64,000 bases of DNA from Celeribacter naphthalenivorans (GCF_020524585.1 NZ_JAIVLK010000007.1:186001-250000), one strand, 5' to 3'. Shown: positions 34,449-43,746, counted from the stretch's first letter. Notes: generated from the sequence alone by a model not told the origin. Numbers and translations: made by a program.

Positions 34449-35963
34449 TTAGGCCAGATCACGCGGCAAAACATCCGTCGGAATGTTCTGGTAGCAGACG
34501 GGGCGCAGGAAGCGGCGGATGGACAGGGTGCCGACGGAGGTGGCGCCGAAGTTGGTTGAGGCCGGATAAGGCCCGCCGTGCACCATGCTGTCGCAGACTT
34601 CGACGCCTGTCGGGAAGCCGTTGGCGAGCACCCGGCCCGCCTTGCGTTCCAGCACCGGCAAGAGACGTCGTGCGAGCGCCGCGTCGCCCTCATCGAGGTG
34701 CAAAGTCGCGGTGAGCTGGCCGCTAAAGCTGCGGGCGACGCGGTCCATCTCGTCCACGTCCTTCGCGACGACCACGAGCCCCAGAGGGCCAAAGACCTCT
34801 TCGGACAGCGCGGAATTGCCAAGCCAGTCGGAGGCGGCCACTTTAAAGAGGAACGGCTTGGCCTCGCGCTGGTCGCACATGTTGGTCAACAAATCCTGAA
34901 CCCCCGCCTGCGCGCCGATCATCGCCGCACCGGAGGTATAGGCCTTGGCGATGCCGTCCGTCAGCATGACCTGCGCGCCTTGCTCCGACAACGCGGCCCG
35001 CGCGGCCTCGACAAAGGCGTCGGCCTCCTGGCCTTCGATCACCACGGCGATGCCCGGGTTGGTGCAAAACTGGCCCGCGCCCATGGCAAGCGAGCCCGCC
35101 CAGCCTTTGCCGAGCTCTGCGCCACGGGTCGAGATCGCCTCGGGCAGCATGAACATCGGGTTCACGGACCCCAGCTCGCCGAAAAACGGGATCGGAACCT
35201 CACGCTGAGCGCAGAGATCAAAGAGCGCGCGCCCCCCTGCGAGCGAGCCGGTAAAGCCCACGGCGGTGATCAGCGGGTGCTGGACCAAAGTTTGCCCGAC
35301 GATGCGGTCATCGCCCTGCACGAGGGAGAAGACGCCTTTGGGCATGCCGCAGGTTTGGATCGCGGCATGGATGGCTTCGGCGATGATCTCGCCGGTGCCG
35401 GGATGCGCGTCATGGCCTTTGACGACGACAGGGCACCCGGCGGCCAGTGCCGCGGCGGTGTCGCCGCCTGCGGTCGAGAAGGCGAGCGGAAAGTTCGAGG
35501 CGCCGAAAACGGCGACGGGACCGATGGGGCGCTGCATCATCCGCAGGTCAGGACGCGGCAGCGGCTGACGATCCGGGAGGGCTTCGTCATGGCGGCGGTC
35601 GAGATACGCGGCGCTCAGGATGTGGCTTGCAAAGAGGCGCAGCTGGCCGGTGGTGCGCCCGCGCTCGCCGTTCAGACGCGCCTCGGGCAGGCCGGTTTCC
35701 TGCGTGCCAATCTCGGTGATCGCCTCGGCGCGGGCTTCGATCTCATCCGCGATGGCGTTCAGAAATGCGGCGCGGGCCTCGCGGGTCGAATAGCCATAGT
35801 CCCAAAACGCCTCTTCGGCGGCGTCACACGCGGCATTCACATGCGCCGACGTGCCTTTGGAAAAGCTGTGCGACGCCCCCTGCGCAGGAGCCGATTGAAA
35901 GCGCGCGTCACCGGCAACCCAAGCGCCTGCGATGAGATGGTTGCCATGCGGGGTGAATGTCAT
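34449..35963 (-). CDS. Alpha-ketoglutarate semialdehyde dehydrogenase (2,5-dioxovalerate dehydrogenase)
   Basis: Oxidises alpha-ketoglutarate semialdehyde to alpha-ketoglutarate with NAD(P), the last step of both hydroxyproline and hexarate catabolism. The 504-residue protein fits the AraE/KGSADH-III class: FGASNFPLAFSTAGGDTAAALAAGCPVVVKGH (residues about 153-184), FTGSLAGGRALFDL, E263 in FFGELGSVNP as general base, and nucleophile C300 in GAGQFCTNPG. ATG 35963 has AAGGA 9 nt upstream. It diverges from the amino acid ABC operon across about 215 bp holding candidate regulator sites. Confidence 0.9.
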   Translation of the reverse strand: MTFTPHGNHLIAGAWVAGDARFQSAPAQGASHSFSKGTSAHVNAACDAAEEAFWDYGYSTREARAAFLNAIADEIEARAEAITEIGTQETGLPEARLNGERGRTTGQLRLFASHILSAAYLDRRHDEALPDRQPLPRPDLRMMQRPIGPVAVFGASNFPLAFSTAGGDTAAALAAGCPVVVKGHDAHPGTGEIIAEAIHAAIQTCGMPKGVFSLVQGDDRIVGQTLVQHPLITAVGFTGSLAGGRALFDLCAQREVPIPFFGELGSVNPMFMLPEAISTRGAELGKGWAGSLAMGAGQFCTNPGIAVVIEGQEADAFVEAARAALSEQGAQVMLTDGIAKAYTSGAAMIGAQAGVQDLLTNMCDQREAKPFLFKVAASDWLGNSALSEEVFGPLGLVVVAKDVDEMDRVARSFSGQLTATLHLDEGDAALARRLLPVLERKAGRVLANGFPTGVEVCDSMVHGGPYPASTNFGATSVGTLSIRRFLRPVCYQNIPTDVLPRDLA

Positions 35964-36070
35964 GTCTTGTCCTTTCGTTACACAATGCCTTCGACCCCTT
36001 GTTGAGCGGCTATGAGAACCAAAACCTCCCTGAGACACGGAACCGATGAGCTGTCGCTCTTTGCGTGTGG

Positions 36071-36130
36071 CGTAACAATTTTTTTCTTTACGCGCCAGTA
36101 TTTTTCTTATACGAAAATTCTTACCGAAAA
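36071..36130. promoter_or_regulatory. Three related T-rich elements between divergent dehydrogenase and ABC genes
   Basis: Within an AT-rich island: CGTAA-N12-TTACG (36071-36092), TTTTC-TTATAC-GAAAA (36102-36117, perfect arms) and TTCTTACCGAAAA (36118-36130). The shared core TTCTTA-(n)CGAAAA and a similar TTTTTCTTTTCTTACC just upstream of the XRE-cupin gene (40944-40959) suggest sites for that regulator controlling both divergent units. Confidence 0.5.
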
Positions 36131-36178
36131 ATAGAAAATATACCTGTCTCAAACAGGATCAACAGAGAGGTCCAACTC

Positions 36179-36988
36179 ATGAAGAAATTCGCCCTTACCG
36201 CTGTTTTACTCGCCACCACCGGCCTTGCCGGCGCTGCTCAGGCAGACAAGCTTGACGACATCATCGCGTCTGGCAAATTGCGGTGTGCCGTCGTGCTTGA
36301 CTTCCCGCCGATGGGCATGCGCGACAACAACAACGAGCCGATCGGGTTCGATGTCGATTACTGCAACGACCTCGCGGCCGCTCTGGGCGTCGAAGCCGAG
36401 ATCGTTGAAACCCCCTTCCCCGAACGCATCCCGGCGCTGATGTCCGGCCGTGTGGACGTGGGTGTCGCGTCGACGTCCGACACGCTTGAGCGCGCCAAAA
36501 CCGTCGGCTTTACCGTGCCCTACTTTGCCTTTGATATGGCGGTCACCGCCAACTCCGAAAGCGGCATCGACTCTTTCGAAGCCATGAAAGGCCACACCGT
36601 TGGGGCCGTCGCCGGGACCTATGAGGCGATTGCCCTCGAAGAATATGTCAACGCATGGGGCGAAGGCAGCACGTTCCGCCCCTACCAGACTCAGGCAGAC
36701 GTCTTCCTGGCTCTCAGCCAAGGGCAACTGGACGCCACAGTCTCCACCTCGACCGTGGCACAGGCCACTGTAAAATCCGACAACTTCAACGGCATCGAAG
36801 TCGTGGGCAAAGCGCCGTTCGACATCGACTATGTCGCTCTGTTCACCCGCCGCGATGAATACGGCTTTCTCAACTACCTGAACCTCTTCGTGAACCAACA
36901 GGTTCGCACCGGTCGCTATGAAGAGCTCTATGAAAAGTGGATCGGTGGCGAACTGCCGGACCTGACCGTTCAGGGCGTGTACCGTTAA
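36179..36988 (+). CDS. Polar amino acid ABC importer substrate-binding protein
   Basis: A 269-residue periplasmic binding protein (SBP_bac_3). Signal peptide MKKFALTAVLLATTGLAGAAQA, then DKLDDIIASGKLRCAVVLDFPPMG, FDVDYCNDLAAALGVEAEIVETPFPERIPALMSGRVDVGV (residues about 57-96) and DYVALFTRRDEYGFLNYLNLFVNQQ near the C terminus. GAGG precedes ATG 36179. Its position next to hydroxyproline enzymes suggests hydroxyproline or proline as ligand. A strong hairpin separates it from the permease genes. Confidence 0.9.
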   Translation: MKKFALTAVLLATTGLAGAAQADKLDDIIASGKLRCAVVLDFPPMGMRDNNNEPIGFDVDYCNDLAAALGVEAEIVETPFPERIPALMSGRVDVGVASTSDTLERAKTVGFTVPYFAFDMAVTANSESGIDSFEAMKGHTVGAVAGTYEAIALEEYVNAWGEGSTFRPYQTQADVFLALSQGQLDATVSTSTVAQATVKSDNFNGIEVVGKAPFDIDYVALFTRRDEYGFLNYLNLFVNQQVRTGRYEELYEKWIGGELPDLTVQGVYR

Positions 36989-37005
36989 TTGACCCCGACA
37001 TGTCA

Positions 37006-37035
37006 GGCGGCGCGGAACACCCGCGCCGCCTTTCT
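37006..37035 (+). terminator. Intra-operon terminator between binding protein and permease
   Basis: Ten-bp perfect GC stem GGCGGCGCGG / CCGCGCCGCC with a 5-nt loop followed by TTTCT. Located 18 nt after the binding-protein stop and 27 nt before the permease start. Such partial terminators or RNA-stabilising hairpins commonly keep binding-protein levels above those of the membrane subunits. Confidence 0.75.
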
Positions 37036-37061
37036 AATCAGCAAAGGGAAACATAGCGGAC

Positions 37062-37727
37062 ATGTTCGATTACACTTTCCAATGGAAGCAGGTGCTCGCA
37101 CGGCTTCCGAAAATGCTGGACGGCGCCATGGTCACAATGGAGGTTGCGGTGCTGTCGATGTTGATCGGCATCGTCCTCGCCATTGTTCTGACCGTGATGC
37201 GCCGGTCCGGTTCGCGCCCGCTCGCCGCATTTGCGACCACATGGGTCGAAGTCGCACGTAACACCCCTGCCCTGTTCCAGATCTACATGGCGCATTTCGG
37301 CATCGCGAGTTTCGGCATTCATTTTTCGCCGTTCACCTCTCTTCTGATCGGCATCACCTTCAACAACGCGGGCTATCTCGCCGAAAACTTCCGCGGCGCT
37401 TTGAAAGCCATTCCCGAGACGCAAACACGTGCGGGCCGGTCGCTTGGCATGACGTCGAGCCAATCTTTCCGGTTCATCATCCTGCCGCAGATGCTGCGCA
37501 TCGCCTTCCTGCCGATGACGAACCAGATGGTCTGGGCCATTCTCATGACCTCGCTCGGTGTCACCGTGGGGATGAACACCGACCTTTACGGTGTCACCCA
37601 AGATCTCAACGCGCTGACCTTCCGAACCTTCGAGCTGTTCGCCATTGCCGGTGTGATCTTTTACATCATCACAAAGGTCATCACCCTGGGGGCCCGCCTC
37701 GCCGCCGCGCGCCTGTTCCGGTATTGA
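37062..37727 (+). CDS. Polar amino acid ABC importer permease 1
   Basis: A 221-residue HisM/GlnP-type permease: FQWKQVLARLPKMLDGAMVTMEVAVLSMLIGIVLAIVLTVMR (residues about 5-46, including TM1), TTWVEVARNTPALFQIYMAHFGI, and the EAA-type loop AGYLAENFRGALKAIPETQTRAGRSLGMTSSQSFRFIILPQMLR. The sequence predicts five TM helices. The next permease begins 14 nt after its stop. Confidence 0.92.
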   Translation: MFDYTFQWKQVLARLPKMLDGAMVTMEVAVLSMLIGIVLAIVLTVMRRSGSRPLAAFATTWVEVARNTPALFQIYMAHFGIASFGIHFSPFTSLLIGITFNNAGYLAENFRGALKAIPETQTRAGRSLGMTSSQSFRFIILPQMLRIAFLPMTNQMVWAILMTSLGVTVGMNTDLYGVTQDLNALTFRTFELFAIAGVIFYIITKVITLGARLAAARLFRY

Positions 37728-37741
37728 GGGAGATTGTGACA

Positions 37742-38395
37742 ATGTTTGATACCACTCTCTCACTCACGGACGTGATCTTCCTCGCCAAAGGCGCAGGGAT
37801 TACCATTCTCGTCACTGCGATTTCCGTCGTTATCGGCACGGTGCTCGGCATCCTGTTCGGGATCATCCGTGTTCAGCTTGGTGCCGTTCTCGCCGCCCCG
37901 CTGACCTTCTTTCTCGACATTTTCCGGTCCGTGCCCCTGTTGATCCAGCTTGTGCTCGCCAATGCGTTCATGGGCATGGTGTTGCAATTGCAACTGTCGG
38001 GCTTCTTCGTCGCCTGTATGGTGCTGTCGCTTTATACGGCGGCCTATTGCGCAGAGATCGTGCGGGGTGGCATCGATGCTGTCCCGAAGACGACCCGGCG
38101 TGCCGCGCGCTCGCTCGGGATGTCCTGGGGCCAGGATATGCGCCATATCGTCCTGCCGCTCGCCACCCGCGTCGCACTGCCGTCCTGGATCGGTTTGGCG
38201 CTCGGGGTGATGAAGGACTCGGCGCTCGTCTATGTCGTGCAGGTCACCGAGCTTCTGAAATCCACACAAATCCTCATCACGCGCCTGCAAGAGCCACTGT
38301 TCCTGCTGCTGATCTGTGGGGCGTTCTACTTTATTATCAGCTTCCCGCTTGCCCGTTTCGGCGGGTATCTCGAAAAAAGGTGGTCCAATGATTGA
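37742..38395 (+). CDS. Polar amino acid ABC importer permease 2
   Basis: A 217-residue partner permease. Start ATG 37742 follows GAGGGAG; in-frame TTG 37724 and GTG 37736 are weaker options. Marks: [55 protein letters not shown] and the loop [46 protein letters not shown]. Its end overlaps the ATPase gene by 8 nt. Confidence 0.92.
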   Translation: MFDTTLSLTDVIFLAKGAGITILVTAISVVIGTVLGILFGIIRVQLGAVLAAPLTFFLDIFRSVPLLIQLVLANAFMGMVLQLQLSGFFVACMVLSLYTAAYCAEIVRGGIDAVPKTTRRAARSLGMSWGQDMRHIVLPLATRVALPSWIGLALGVMKDSALVYVVQVTELLKSTQILITRLQEPLFLLLICGAFYFIISFPLARFGGYLEKRWSND

Positions 38396-39110
38396 GATCC
38401 AAAATGTCCGCAAATCCTTTGGCCAGCTTGAGGTTCTCAAAGGCATCGACCTGAATGTGGCCAAAGGCGAGGTCGTCACGGTCATCGGGGGCTCCGGCTC
38501 CGGCAAATCGACGCTTCTGACCTGTATCAACGGGTTAGAACCCATCGACTCCGGCAAGATCATCGTCGATGGCACCGAAGTTCATGCCAAATCTACGGAC
38601 CTGAACAAGCTGCGGCAAAAGATCGGTATCGTGTTTCAGCAATGGAATGCCTTCCCGCATCTCACCGTGTTGGAGAATGTCACCCTCGCCCCGCGCAAAG
38701 TGCTTGGCATGAGCAAGGCCGACGCCGAAGCCATCGCCGAGAAGCAACTCAAACACGTGGGGCTTGGGGACAAGTTATCGACCCACCCGACACGGCTGTC
38801 CGGCGGTCAGCAACAGCGGATGGCGATTGCGCGCGCTCTGGCCATGTCGCCGGATTACATGCTGTTCGACGAGGTCACATCCGCGCTCGACCCGCAGCTC
38901 GTCGGTGAGGTGCTTGAGACGCTCAAGATGCTTGCTGAAGAAGGCATGACGATGATCCTCGTCACCCACGAGATGAGTTTCGCGCGTGACGTATCCGACC
39001 GCGTCGCCTTTTTCCATCAAGGCATTATGGCCGAGATCGGGGCGCCGGAGCAGATTTTCGGGGACCCTCAACACGAGGAAACTCAAAAATTCCTGGCGAG
39101 TGTTCGCTAA
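38388..39110 (+). CDS. Polar amino acid ABC importer ATPase
   Basis: A 240-residue HisP/GlnQ-type ATPase. Walker [11 protein letters not shown]-loop [19 protein letters not shown], signature [17 protein letters not shown], Walker [14 protein letters not shown] and switch VTHEMSFA are intact. ATG 38388 lies in the 8-nt overlap with permease 2; longer readings are inside that gene. It ends the four-gene operon, followed by a strong bidirectional hairpin. Confidence 0.94.
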   Translation: MIEIQNVRKSFGQLEVLKGIDLNVAKGEVVTVIGGSGSGKSTLLTCINGLEPIDSGKIIVDGTEVHAKSTDLNKLRQKIGIVFQQWNAFPHLTVLENVTLAPRKVLGMSKADAEAIAEKQLKHVGLGDKLSTHPTRLSGGQQQRMAIARALAMSPDYMLFDEVTSALDPQLVGEVLETLKMLAEEGMTMILVTHEMSFARDVSDRVAFFHQGIMAEIGAPEQIFGDPQHEETQKFLASVR

Positions 39111-39158
39111 ACCGACGCGTCACATGCAAGAGTTGAGTGGGCACCTCGACAACATAAA

Positions 39159-39186
39159 AAGGCGCGGGATCTTGATCCCGCGCCTT
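39159..39186. terminator. Bidirectional terminator between ABC operon and reductase gene
   Basis: Thirteen-bp perfect arms AAGGCGCGGGATC / GATCCCGCGCCTT, preceded by AAAAA on the plus strand (a U tract for minus-strand transcripts) and followed by CGTGTTTTCC for plus-strand ones. It lies between the convergent ATPase and Ldh_2-family genes. Confidence 0.88.
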
Positions 39187-39208
39187 CGTGTTTTCCGGAC
39201 AGTCTCTC

Positions 39209-40243
39209 TCAGTCTGTTGCGGAGAGACCCTCGCGCAAGAAGCGATCGAGTTGCTCCATCTCGGCGGTGCTCAAAAGGATGCCATCGCGCATCGCCGCTT
39301 CGCGGGCTTTGAAACGACGTTCCGACGGCAGGCGTGCGCCCTGTGCCGGAATGGCGCTGAGCAACCGTTCGCCTTCCGCGATCGGGTCGCGCCCGGACCG
39401 CGCCGCGAAAGTCGTCGGATCAAGCGCCAGAATGAGGGCCCCATGACGCGGCAAGAGATCTCCGCCGCCCATGAAGTCCAACGCTTCCTTGCTCATGAAT
39501 TCGCCAAGCAACGCGCCACTCAGCAATTCGATCATGGTCGAAATCGCCGAGCCTTTATGCCCCCCAAAGGTCAGCATGGCCCCGTCGAGCGCCGCCTCCG
39601 GATCGGTGGTCGGATGACCGTCGCGATCCACGGCCCAGCCTTCGGGAATGGGCGTGCCCGCGCGACGATGCAGTTCAATCTCGCCGCGTGCGGCCACAGA
39701 GGTCGCAAAGTCGAAGACGTAAGGATATGCCCCGGCGCGCGGCCAGCCAAAAGCCATCGGGTTCGTACCGAGCAGGGGCTCTTTGCCTCCGGCGGGCGCC
39801 ACAAAAGAATAGCTCGGGCACATGGAAAGCGCGGCAAGACCCTCTTCGGCGAGCGCCTCGACATCATGCCAAAGCGCCGAGAAATGCAGACAGTCCCGGA
39901 TCACCAGAGCCGCGAGCCCGGTGTCCTTGGCGCGGGCCACCAACGCATCTTTCGCAGCGTAAAAGGCCGGATTGGAAAACCCGCCATGCGCGTCGACTTC
40001 GAGCACGGCTTTGCCGCTGTCGACGACTTCGGGAACGGCGTCCGGGGTCACCTTGCCCGCGGCAAGAACCCGTAGGCAGCCTTCAATGCGGTAGATCCCG
40101 TGTGATTTGCAATTATCCCGTTCGCCGGCGACAATCACATGAGCCACAGCCTGTGCGTTTGCCGCCGTCAGGCCGTGAGATTGAAAGATCGAACGGACCT
40201 TGTCCTCAAGCGCTGCGACAGAAATGATCTGTGTATCGGTCAT
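39209..40243 (-). CDS. Ldh_2-family imino-acid reductase (delta1-pyrroline-2-carboxylate reductase-like)
   Basis: A 344-residue malate/L-lactate dehydrogenase-family protein. In this context it most likely reduces delta1-pyrroline-2-carboxylate, formed from 3-hydroxyprolines, to L-proline with NAD(P)H. Marks: GERDNCKSHGIYRI (residues about 40-53), DAHGGFSNPAFYAAKDAL, LLGTNPMAFGWPR near 155-167 and GGHKGSAISTMIELLSGALLG. AGGAGG lies 4 nt before the ATG. The XRE-cupin gene, in the same direction, ends 53 nt upstream. Malate, lactate or ureidoglycolate activity cannot be ruled out from sequence. Confidence 0.82.
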   Translation of the reverse strand: MTDTQIISVAALEDKVRSIFQSHGLTAANAQAVAHVIVAGERDNCKSHGIYRIEGCLRVLAAGKVTPDAVPEVVDSGKAVLEVDAHGGFSNPAFYAAKDALVARAKDTGLAALVIRDCLHFSALWHDVEALAEEGLAALSMCPSYSFVAPAGGKEPLLGTNPMAFGWPRAGAYPYVFDFATSVAARGEIELHRRAGTPIPEGWAVDRDGHPTTDPEAALDGAMLTFGGHKGSAISTMIELLSGALLGEFMSKEALDFMGGGDLLPRHGALILALDPTTFAARSGRDPIAEGERLLSAIPAQGARLPSERRFKAREAAMRDGILLSTAEMEQLDRFLREGLSATD

Positions 40244-40296
40244 GTAGCCTCCTGCGGATATCTGAAATTTTCCACTGTATGTTCCACTGCGCGGCG

Positions 40297-40941
40297 TCAG
40301 CTGCTTTGGTTGGCAACGTCGGTATAGGTGCACGCCCAGAAGATTTTGGTTTCCGTGTCGTCGATCGCGCGAAGTCCATGTTTCAGGGTGCTGTCGAAAT
40401 AGGCGCAATCGCCCTGCTCCAAGATCACGGGTTGATAATGCTCAACCACAAGCTCAACGCGCCCGGACAGCACATAGAGTGTTTCCTCGCCGGAGTGTGA
40501 TTCGAGCTCATCCTCGCGAAGGCTTTCGCGGCGCTCGACCGTCGTCACAAGTGGAATGATCTTTTTATCCGCCAAGGCGTTACACAAGACTTCATATTCG
40601 AAATTCTTGGCGCGAACGATTTGTCCCTGCCCGGCTTTGGTAATCGCCAACCGTGTCGTTTGATGCGCTTCATGATCTTCAGAGAAGAGACGCTCCATCC
40701 CGATGTCGTAGGCGCGCGCGATCCGCACCAGGTTTTCATAACTGGGTGAAACGCGTCCATTTTCGATCTTGTGAATGGTGGACAAGGCAACGCCAGAGCG
40801 CTGTGCCGCGGCATCCAAGGTCAACCCTGCGGACTGGCGCACTGATTTCATACGCGCGCCAAGTTCGGCGCGGAGATGATGACGCTCCGCTTCCCAATTG
40901 GCCTCGGGATTTTGGTCGCCGCTTTTTTCCGTTTTCATCAT
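40297..40941 (-). CDS. XRE-family regulator with C-terminal cupin domain
   Basis: A 214-residue regulator: XRE HTH at residues about 29-83 (MKSVRQSAGLTLDAAAQRSGVALSTIHKIENGRVSPSYENLVRIARAYDI) and a cupin_2 sensor domain near 135-205 (SHSGEETLYVLSGRVELVVEHYQPVILEQGDCAYFDSTLKHGLRAI). Cupin sensors bind small carboxylates or amino acids. It diverges from the catabolic genes and lies directly upstream of the reductase gene, so it is the probable master regulator of the hydroxyproline island. No clear ribosome site precedes the ATG. Confidence 0.9.
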   Translation of the reverse strand: MMKTEKSGDQNPEANWEAERHHLRAELGARMKSVRQSAGLTLDAAAQRSGVALSTIHKIENGRVSPSYENLVRIARAYDIGMERLFSEDHEAHQTTRLAITKAGQGQIVRAKNFEYEVLCNALADKKIIPLVTTVERRESLREDELESHSGEETLYVLSGRVELVVEHYQPVILEQGDCAYFDSTLKHGLRAIDDTETKIFWACTYTDVANQSS

Positions 40942-40943
40942 AA

Positions 40944-41051
40944 TTTTTCTTTTCTTACCATGTGTGATTGTTTAAGCATATATTTGCGCCAAATACAACG
41001 GCACGCAATGCGTGACGGGGTCGCGGAATAGAAAATGTTGCGAAATGCAAC
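40944..41051. promoter_or_regulatory. Divergent control region between XRE-cupin gene and aconitase X gene
   Basis: Contains TTTTTCTTTTCTTACC (40944-40959), similar to the elements at 36.1 kb, and three short perfect palindromes: ATTTG-CGC-CAAAT (40982-40994), CACGCA-A-TGCGTG (41002-41014) and GTTGC-N5-GCAAC (41037-41051). Which of these is an operator is unknown; their density in a 150-bp divergent promoter region is notable. Confidence 0.45.
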
Positions 41052-41091
41052 CACCCCCAACCACATGCGCTCTGACAACAGGAGGGTAGAT

Positions 41092-42771
41092 ATGCCAGAT
41101 GTTATCGTCGCCGCCGAAGTCTCGGGGCCTCTGCTTCTCTGCGAAGAAGGCTTGAGCGTCTGGGGTGGGGTCGATCCCGCGACCGGTGAGATTATCGACG
41201 CGCATCATCCGCAGCACGGGCAATTTCTGACCGGTAAGATTGTCATGATGCCGACAAGTCGCGGGTCCTGCACCGGCAGCGGGGTTCTGCTTGGGCTCGC
41301 TTTTGCTCAGAACGCCCCTCATGCGCTGATTTTTCGTGAAAACGAAGACATCCTGACCCTCGGCGCATTGGTCGCCACCAAATTGTTCGACCGCCCTATC
41401 GCTGTCCTGCAACTTTCTGCGTCAGAGTATGACCGACTGTCCGAAGAGCCTGAGGTGACGATCCGTGAGGATGCGCTGATCGCGGGCGACATACGGTGGC
41501 CTCTGGCGAAAAAAAGCGCAGCGCTTGCGCTGACGGCTGAGGATGAACGTTTCCTCTCGGGCGCCTATGGCGAAGCGGCGCAGGTCGCGATGGAAATCAT
41601 CACCACAATGGCCATGGCGCAGGGCGCCTCCCGACTGACCGATGTCGCTCGGGTGCATATCGACGGCTGTATCTACGCAAGCCCCGCCTTCCTCACCTTT
41701 GCACGCGCCATGGCCGACAAAGGCGGACGCGTGCGCCTGCCCACGACGATGAACGCGATTTCCGTCGATCATGCCAATTGGCGAAGCCAAGGCGTCGCCG
41801 AAGAGTTCGGCCTGCCCGCCAGCCAACTGGCCGATGCCTATGTCGAAATGGGCGCGAAACCCAGTTTCACCTGCGCCCCATATCTGCTCGCGGATAAACC
41901 CACGCAGGGGGAAGACATCGCTTGGGCCGAAAGCAATGCTGTCATCTATGCCAACAGTGTCTTGGGGGCCCGCACCGTCAAACACGCGGATTTCATGGAC
42001 CTTTGTATTGCGCTCACCGGACGTGCGGCCCAGACCGGCGTTTACCTCGACGCAAACCGCAGGCCGCGGCGGATCATTGATGTCACTGTGCCGGAGGGGA
42101 TCGACGATGCGTTCTGGCCGATGCTCGGGTGGCTCGTCGGACAGAAAGCACCGGATCGCATCCCCCTCATTCGCGGTTTGGAACACACCCCCCCGACGGA
42201 GAATGACCTGAAAGCCCTCTGCGCGGCCTATGGGACAACCTCCGCCGCGCCGATGCTGCATATCGCGGGCATCACGCCCGAGGCCGATCTGGCCCCTGCC
42301 TCCGACGCAGATCATGTGACGATTGACCCCGCAGATTTTGCGCAGCTCTGGCAGGGCTTCAACCAAGGGGCGGCGAAGGTCGAACTCGTCGCCTTGGGCA
42401 GCCCGCATTTCTCGACCTCTGAGTGCAGCGCTTTTGCCGATCTGATGGACGGCACACGCGTGCATCCGAATGTCACGACGATCATCACACTCGGGCGTCA
42501 GAGCCTTGCGGAGATCACAGCATCCGGCGTCAAGGCGCGGCTCGAAGGTGCGGGCGTCAAAATTGTGCCGGACCTCTGCTGGTGCTCAATCTCCGAGCCA
42601 GTGTTCCCCCCCTCTGCCGAGACCTTGATGACCAATTCCGGCAAGTATGCACATTACGCACCTGGCCTGTCACAGCGCGCCGTCCGTTTCGGATCGCTGG
42701 CGCAATGCGCTGACACCGCCCGCACGGGCAAGGCCCCTGAACATCCCCCCTTATGGATCAAACCAGAATAA
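41092..42771 (+). CDS. Aconitase X, single-chain type (cis-3-hydroxy-L-proline dehydratase)
   Basis: A 559-residue fusion of the small swivelling domain (residues about 1-130: GQFLTGKIVMMPTSRGSCTGSGVLLGLAF) and the large AcnX catalytic domain (from about 140: LTAEDERFLSGAYGEAAQVAMEIITTMA, ARVHIDGCIYASPAFLTFA, MGAKPSFTCAPYLL and a C-terminal DLCWCSISEPVFPPSAETLMTNSGKYAHYAPGL). Single-chain AcnX enzymes characterised in bacteria dehydrate cis-3-hydroxy-L-proline to delta1-pyrroline-2-carboxylate. The cysteines in RGSCTG, GCIY, FTCAP and LCWC are candidates for the Fe-S cluster. AGGAGG lies 7 nt before ATG 41092. It heads the island's plus-strand catabolic operon. Confidence 0.9.
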   Translation: MPDVIVAAEVSGPLLLCEEGLSVWGGVDPATGEIIDAHHPQHGQFLTGKIVMMPTSRGSCTGSGVLLGLAFAQNAPHALIFRENEDILTLGALVATKLFDRPIAVLQLSASEYDRLSEEPEVTIREDALIAGDIRWPLAKKSAALALTAEDERFLSGAYGEAAQVAMEIITTMAMAQGASRLTDVARVHIDGCIYASPAFLTFARAMADKGGRVRLPTTMNAISVDHANWRSQGVAEEFGLPASQLADAYVEMGAKPSFTCAPYLLADKPTQGEDIAWAESNAVIYANSVLGARTVKHADFMDLCIALTGRAAQTGVYLDANRRPRRIIDVTVPEGIDDAFWPMLGWLVGQKAPDRIPLIRGLEHTPPTENDLKALCAAYGTTSAAPMLHIAGITPEADLAPASDADHVTIDPADFAQLWQGFNQGAAKVELVALGSPHFSTSECSAFADLMDGTRVHPNVTTIITLGRQSLAEITASGVKARLEGAGVKIVPDLCWCSISEPVFPPSAETLMTNSGKYAHYAPGLSQRAVRFGSLAQCADTARTGKAPEHPPLWIKPE

Positions 42772-42786
42772 CCACGGAGACCCGAC

Positions 42787-43746
42787 ATGAAAAAAGATGT
42801 GTTTTTTGGCACTATTCCCGCTCTTCTGACCCCTTGTGCCGCAGATCGCAAACCCGACTTTGACGCCCTCGTGCGCCGGGGTCAGGAGATGATGGCGGCG
42901 GGCATGTCCGGTGTGGTCTATTGCGGCTCTTGTGGCGACTGGCCCTTGCTGACCGACGAAGAGCGGATGGAAGGCGTTGAACGGCTGACCAAAGCCGGCG
43001 TGCCCGTGATCGTCGGCACCGGTGCGGTCAACACGAAATCCGCGGTCGCACATGCGGCGCACGCACAGAAAGTCGGTGCCGCCGGCCTTATGGTCATTCC
43101 GCGCGTCCTGTCTCGTGGCCTGTCCGTGGCGGCACAGCGCAACCACTTCAAAGCCATCCTCGACGCAGCCCCTGATGTGCCTGCCATCATCTACAACAGC
43201 CCCTATTACGGCTACGCCACCAAAGCCGATCTGTTCTTCAAACTCCGCGAAGAGCACAAGAACCTCATCGGCTTCAAGGAATTCGGCGGCAAGGACGATC
43301 TGAGCTACGCGGCGGAACACATCACCAATCAGGACGACGACGTTCTGCTGATGGTGGGTGTCGATACGGAGGTGTATCACGGCATTGCCAAATGCGGTGC
43401 AGTGGGTGCGATCACCGGCATCGGCACGATCTTCCCGGAAGAAGCACTCCTGCAAGTGGCGCTGTCCAAGAAGGCCGCAGAAGGCAATCCCGAAGCCGAT
43501 GTGCGCGCCCGCGAGCTTGAAAACGCCCTCTCCGTGATCGCCAAATTCGACGAAGGCGTCGATCTGGTACTCTACTTCAAACACCTGATGGTTCTCAAAG
43601 GGCACGAAGAGTATCGTCTGCACATCAACGAAACCGATGCGCTGAGTCCGTCGCAAGCGAAATTCTGCGAAGCTCAGTTCCACCAGTTCAACGCCTGGTA
43701 CGCGAACTGGATCAAACAAGGCGGAGTGATCTCTGAATGCATGTGA
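42787..43746 (+). CDS. Delta1-pyrroline-4-hydroxy-2-carboxylate deaminase (DapA family)
   Basis: Hydrolytically deaminates pyrroline-4-hydroxy-2-carboxylate to alpha-ketoglutarate semialdehyde. A 319-residue DapA-family TIM barrel with Schiff-base K164 in LIGFKEFGGKDD and tyrosines Y136 and Y140 in AIIYNSPYYG. The VVYCGSCGDWPLLTDEER loop at residues 43-60 replaces the GGTGE loop of typical DapA and fits the hydroxyproline deaminase subgroup. It begins 15 nt after the aconitase X stop, and its end overlaps the epimerase gene by 10 nt. Confidence 0.88.
   Translation: MKKDVFFGTIPALLTPCAADRKPDFDALVRRGQEMMAAGMSGVVYCGSCGDWPLLTDEERMEGVERLTKAGVPVIVGTGAVNTKSAVAHAAHAQKVGAAGLMVIPRVLSRGLSVAAQRNHFKAILDAAPDVPAIIYNSPYYGYATKADLFFKLREEHKNLIGFKEFGGKDDLSYAAEHITNQDDDVLLMVGVDTEVYHGIAKCGAVGAITGIGTIFPEEALLQVALSKKAAEGNPEADVRARELENALSVIAKFDEGVDLVLYFKHLMVLKGHEEYRLHINETDALSPSQAKFCEAQFHQFNAWYANWIKQGGVISECM

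Noticed and set aside
34235-34822. N-terminal extension of the double IclR frame into the dehydrogenase gene
   Set aside because: The frame is open, but the upstream part is Arg/Ser/Cys-rich, overlaps the 3' end of the dehydrogenase gene, includes the repeat and terminator, and the IclR homology starts right after ATG 34234.
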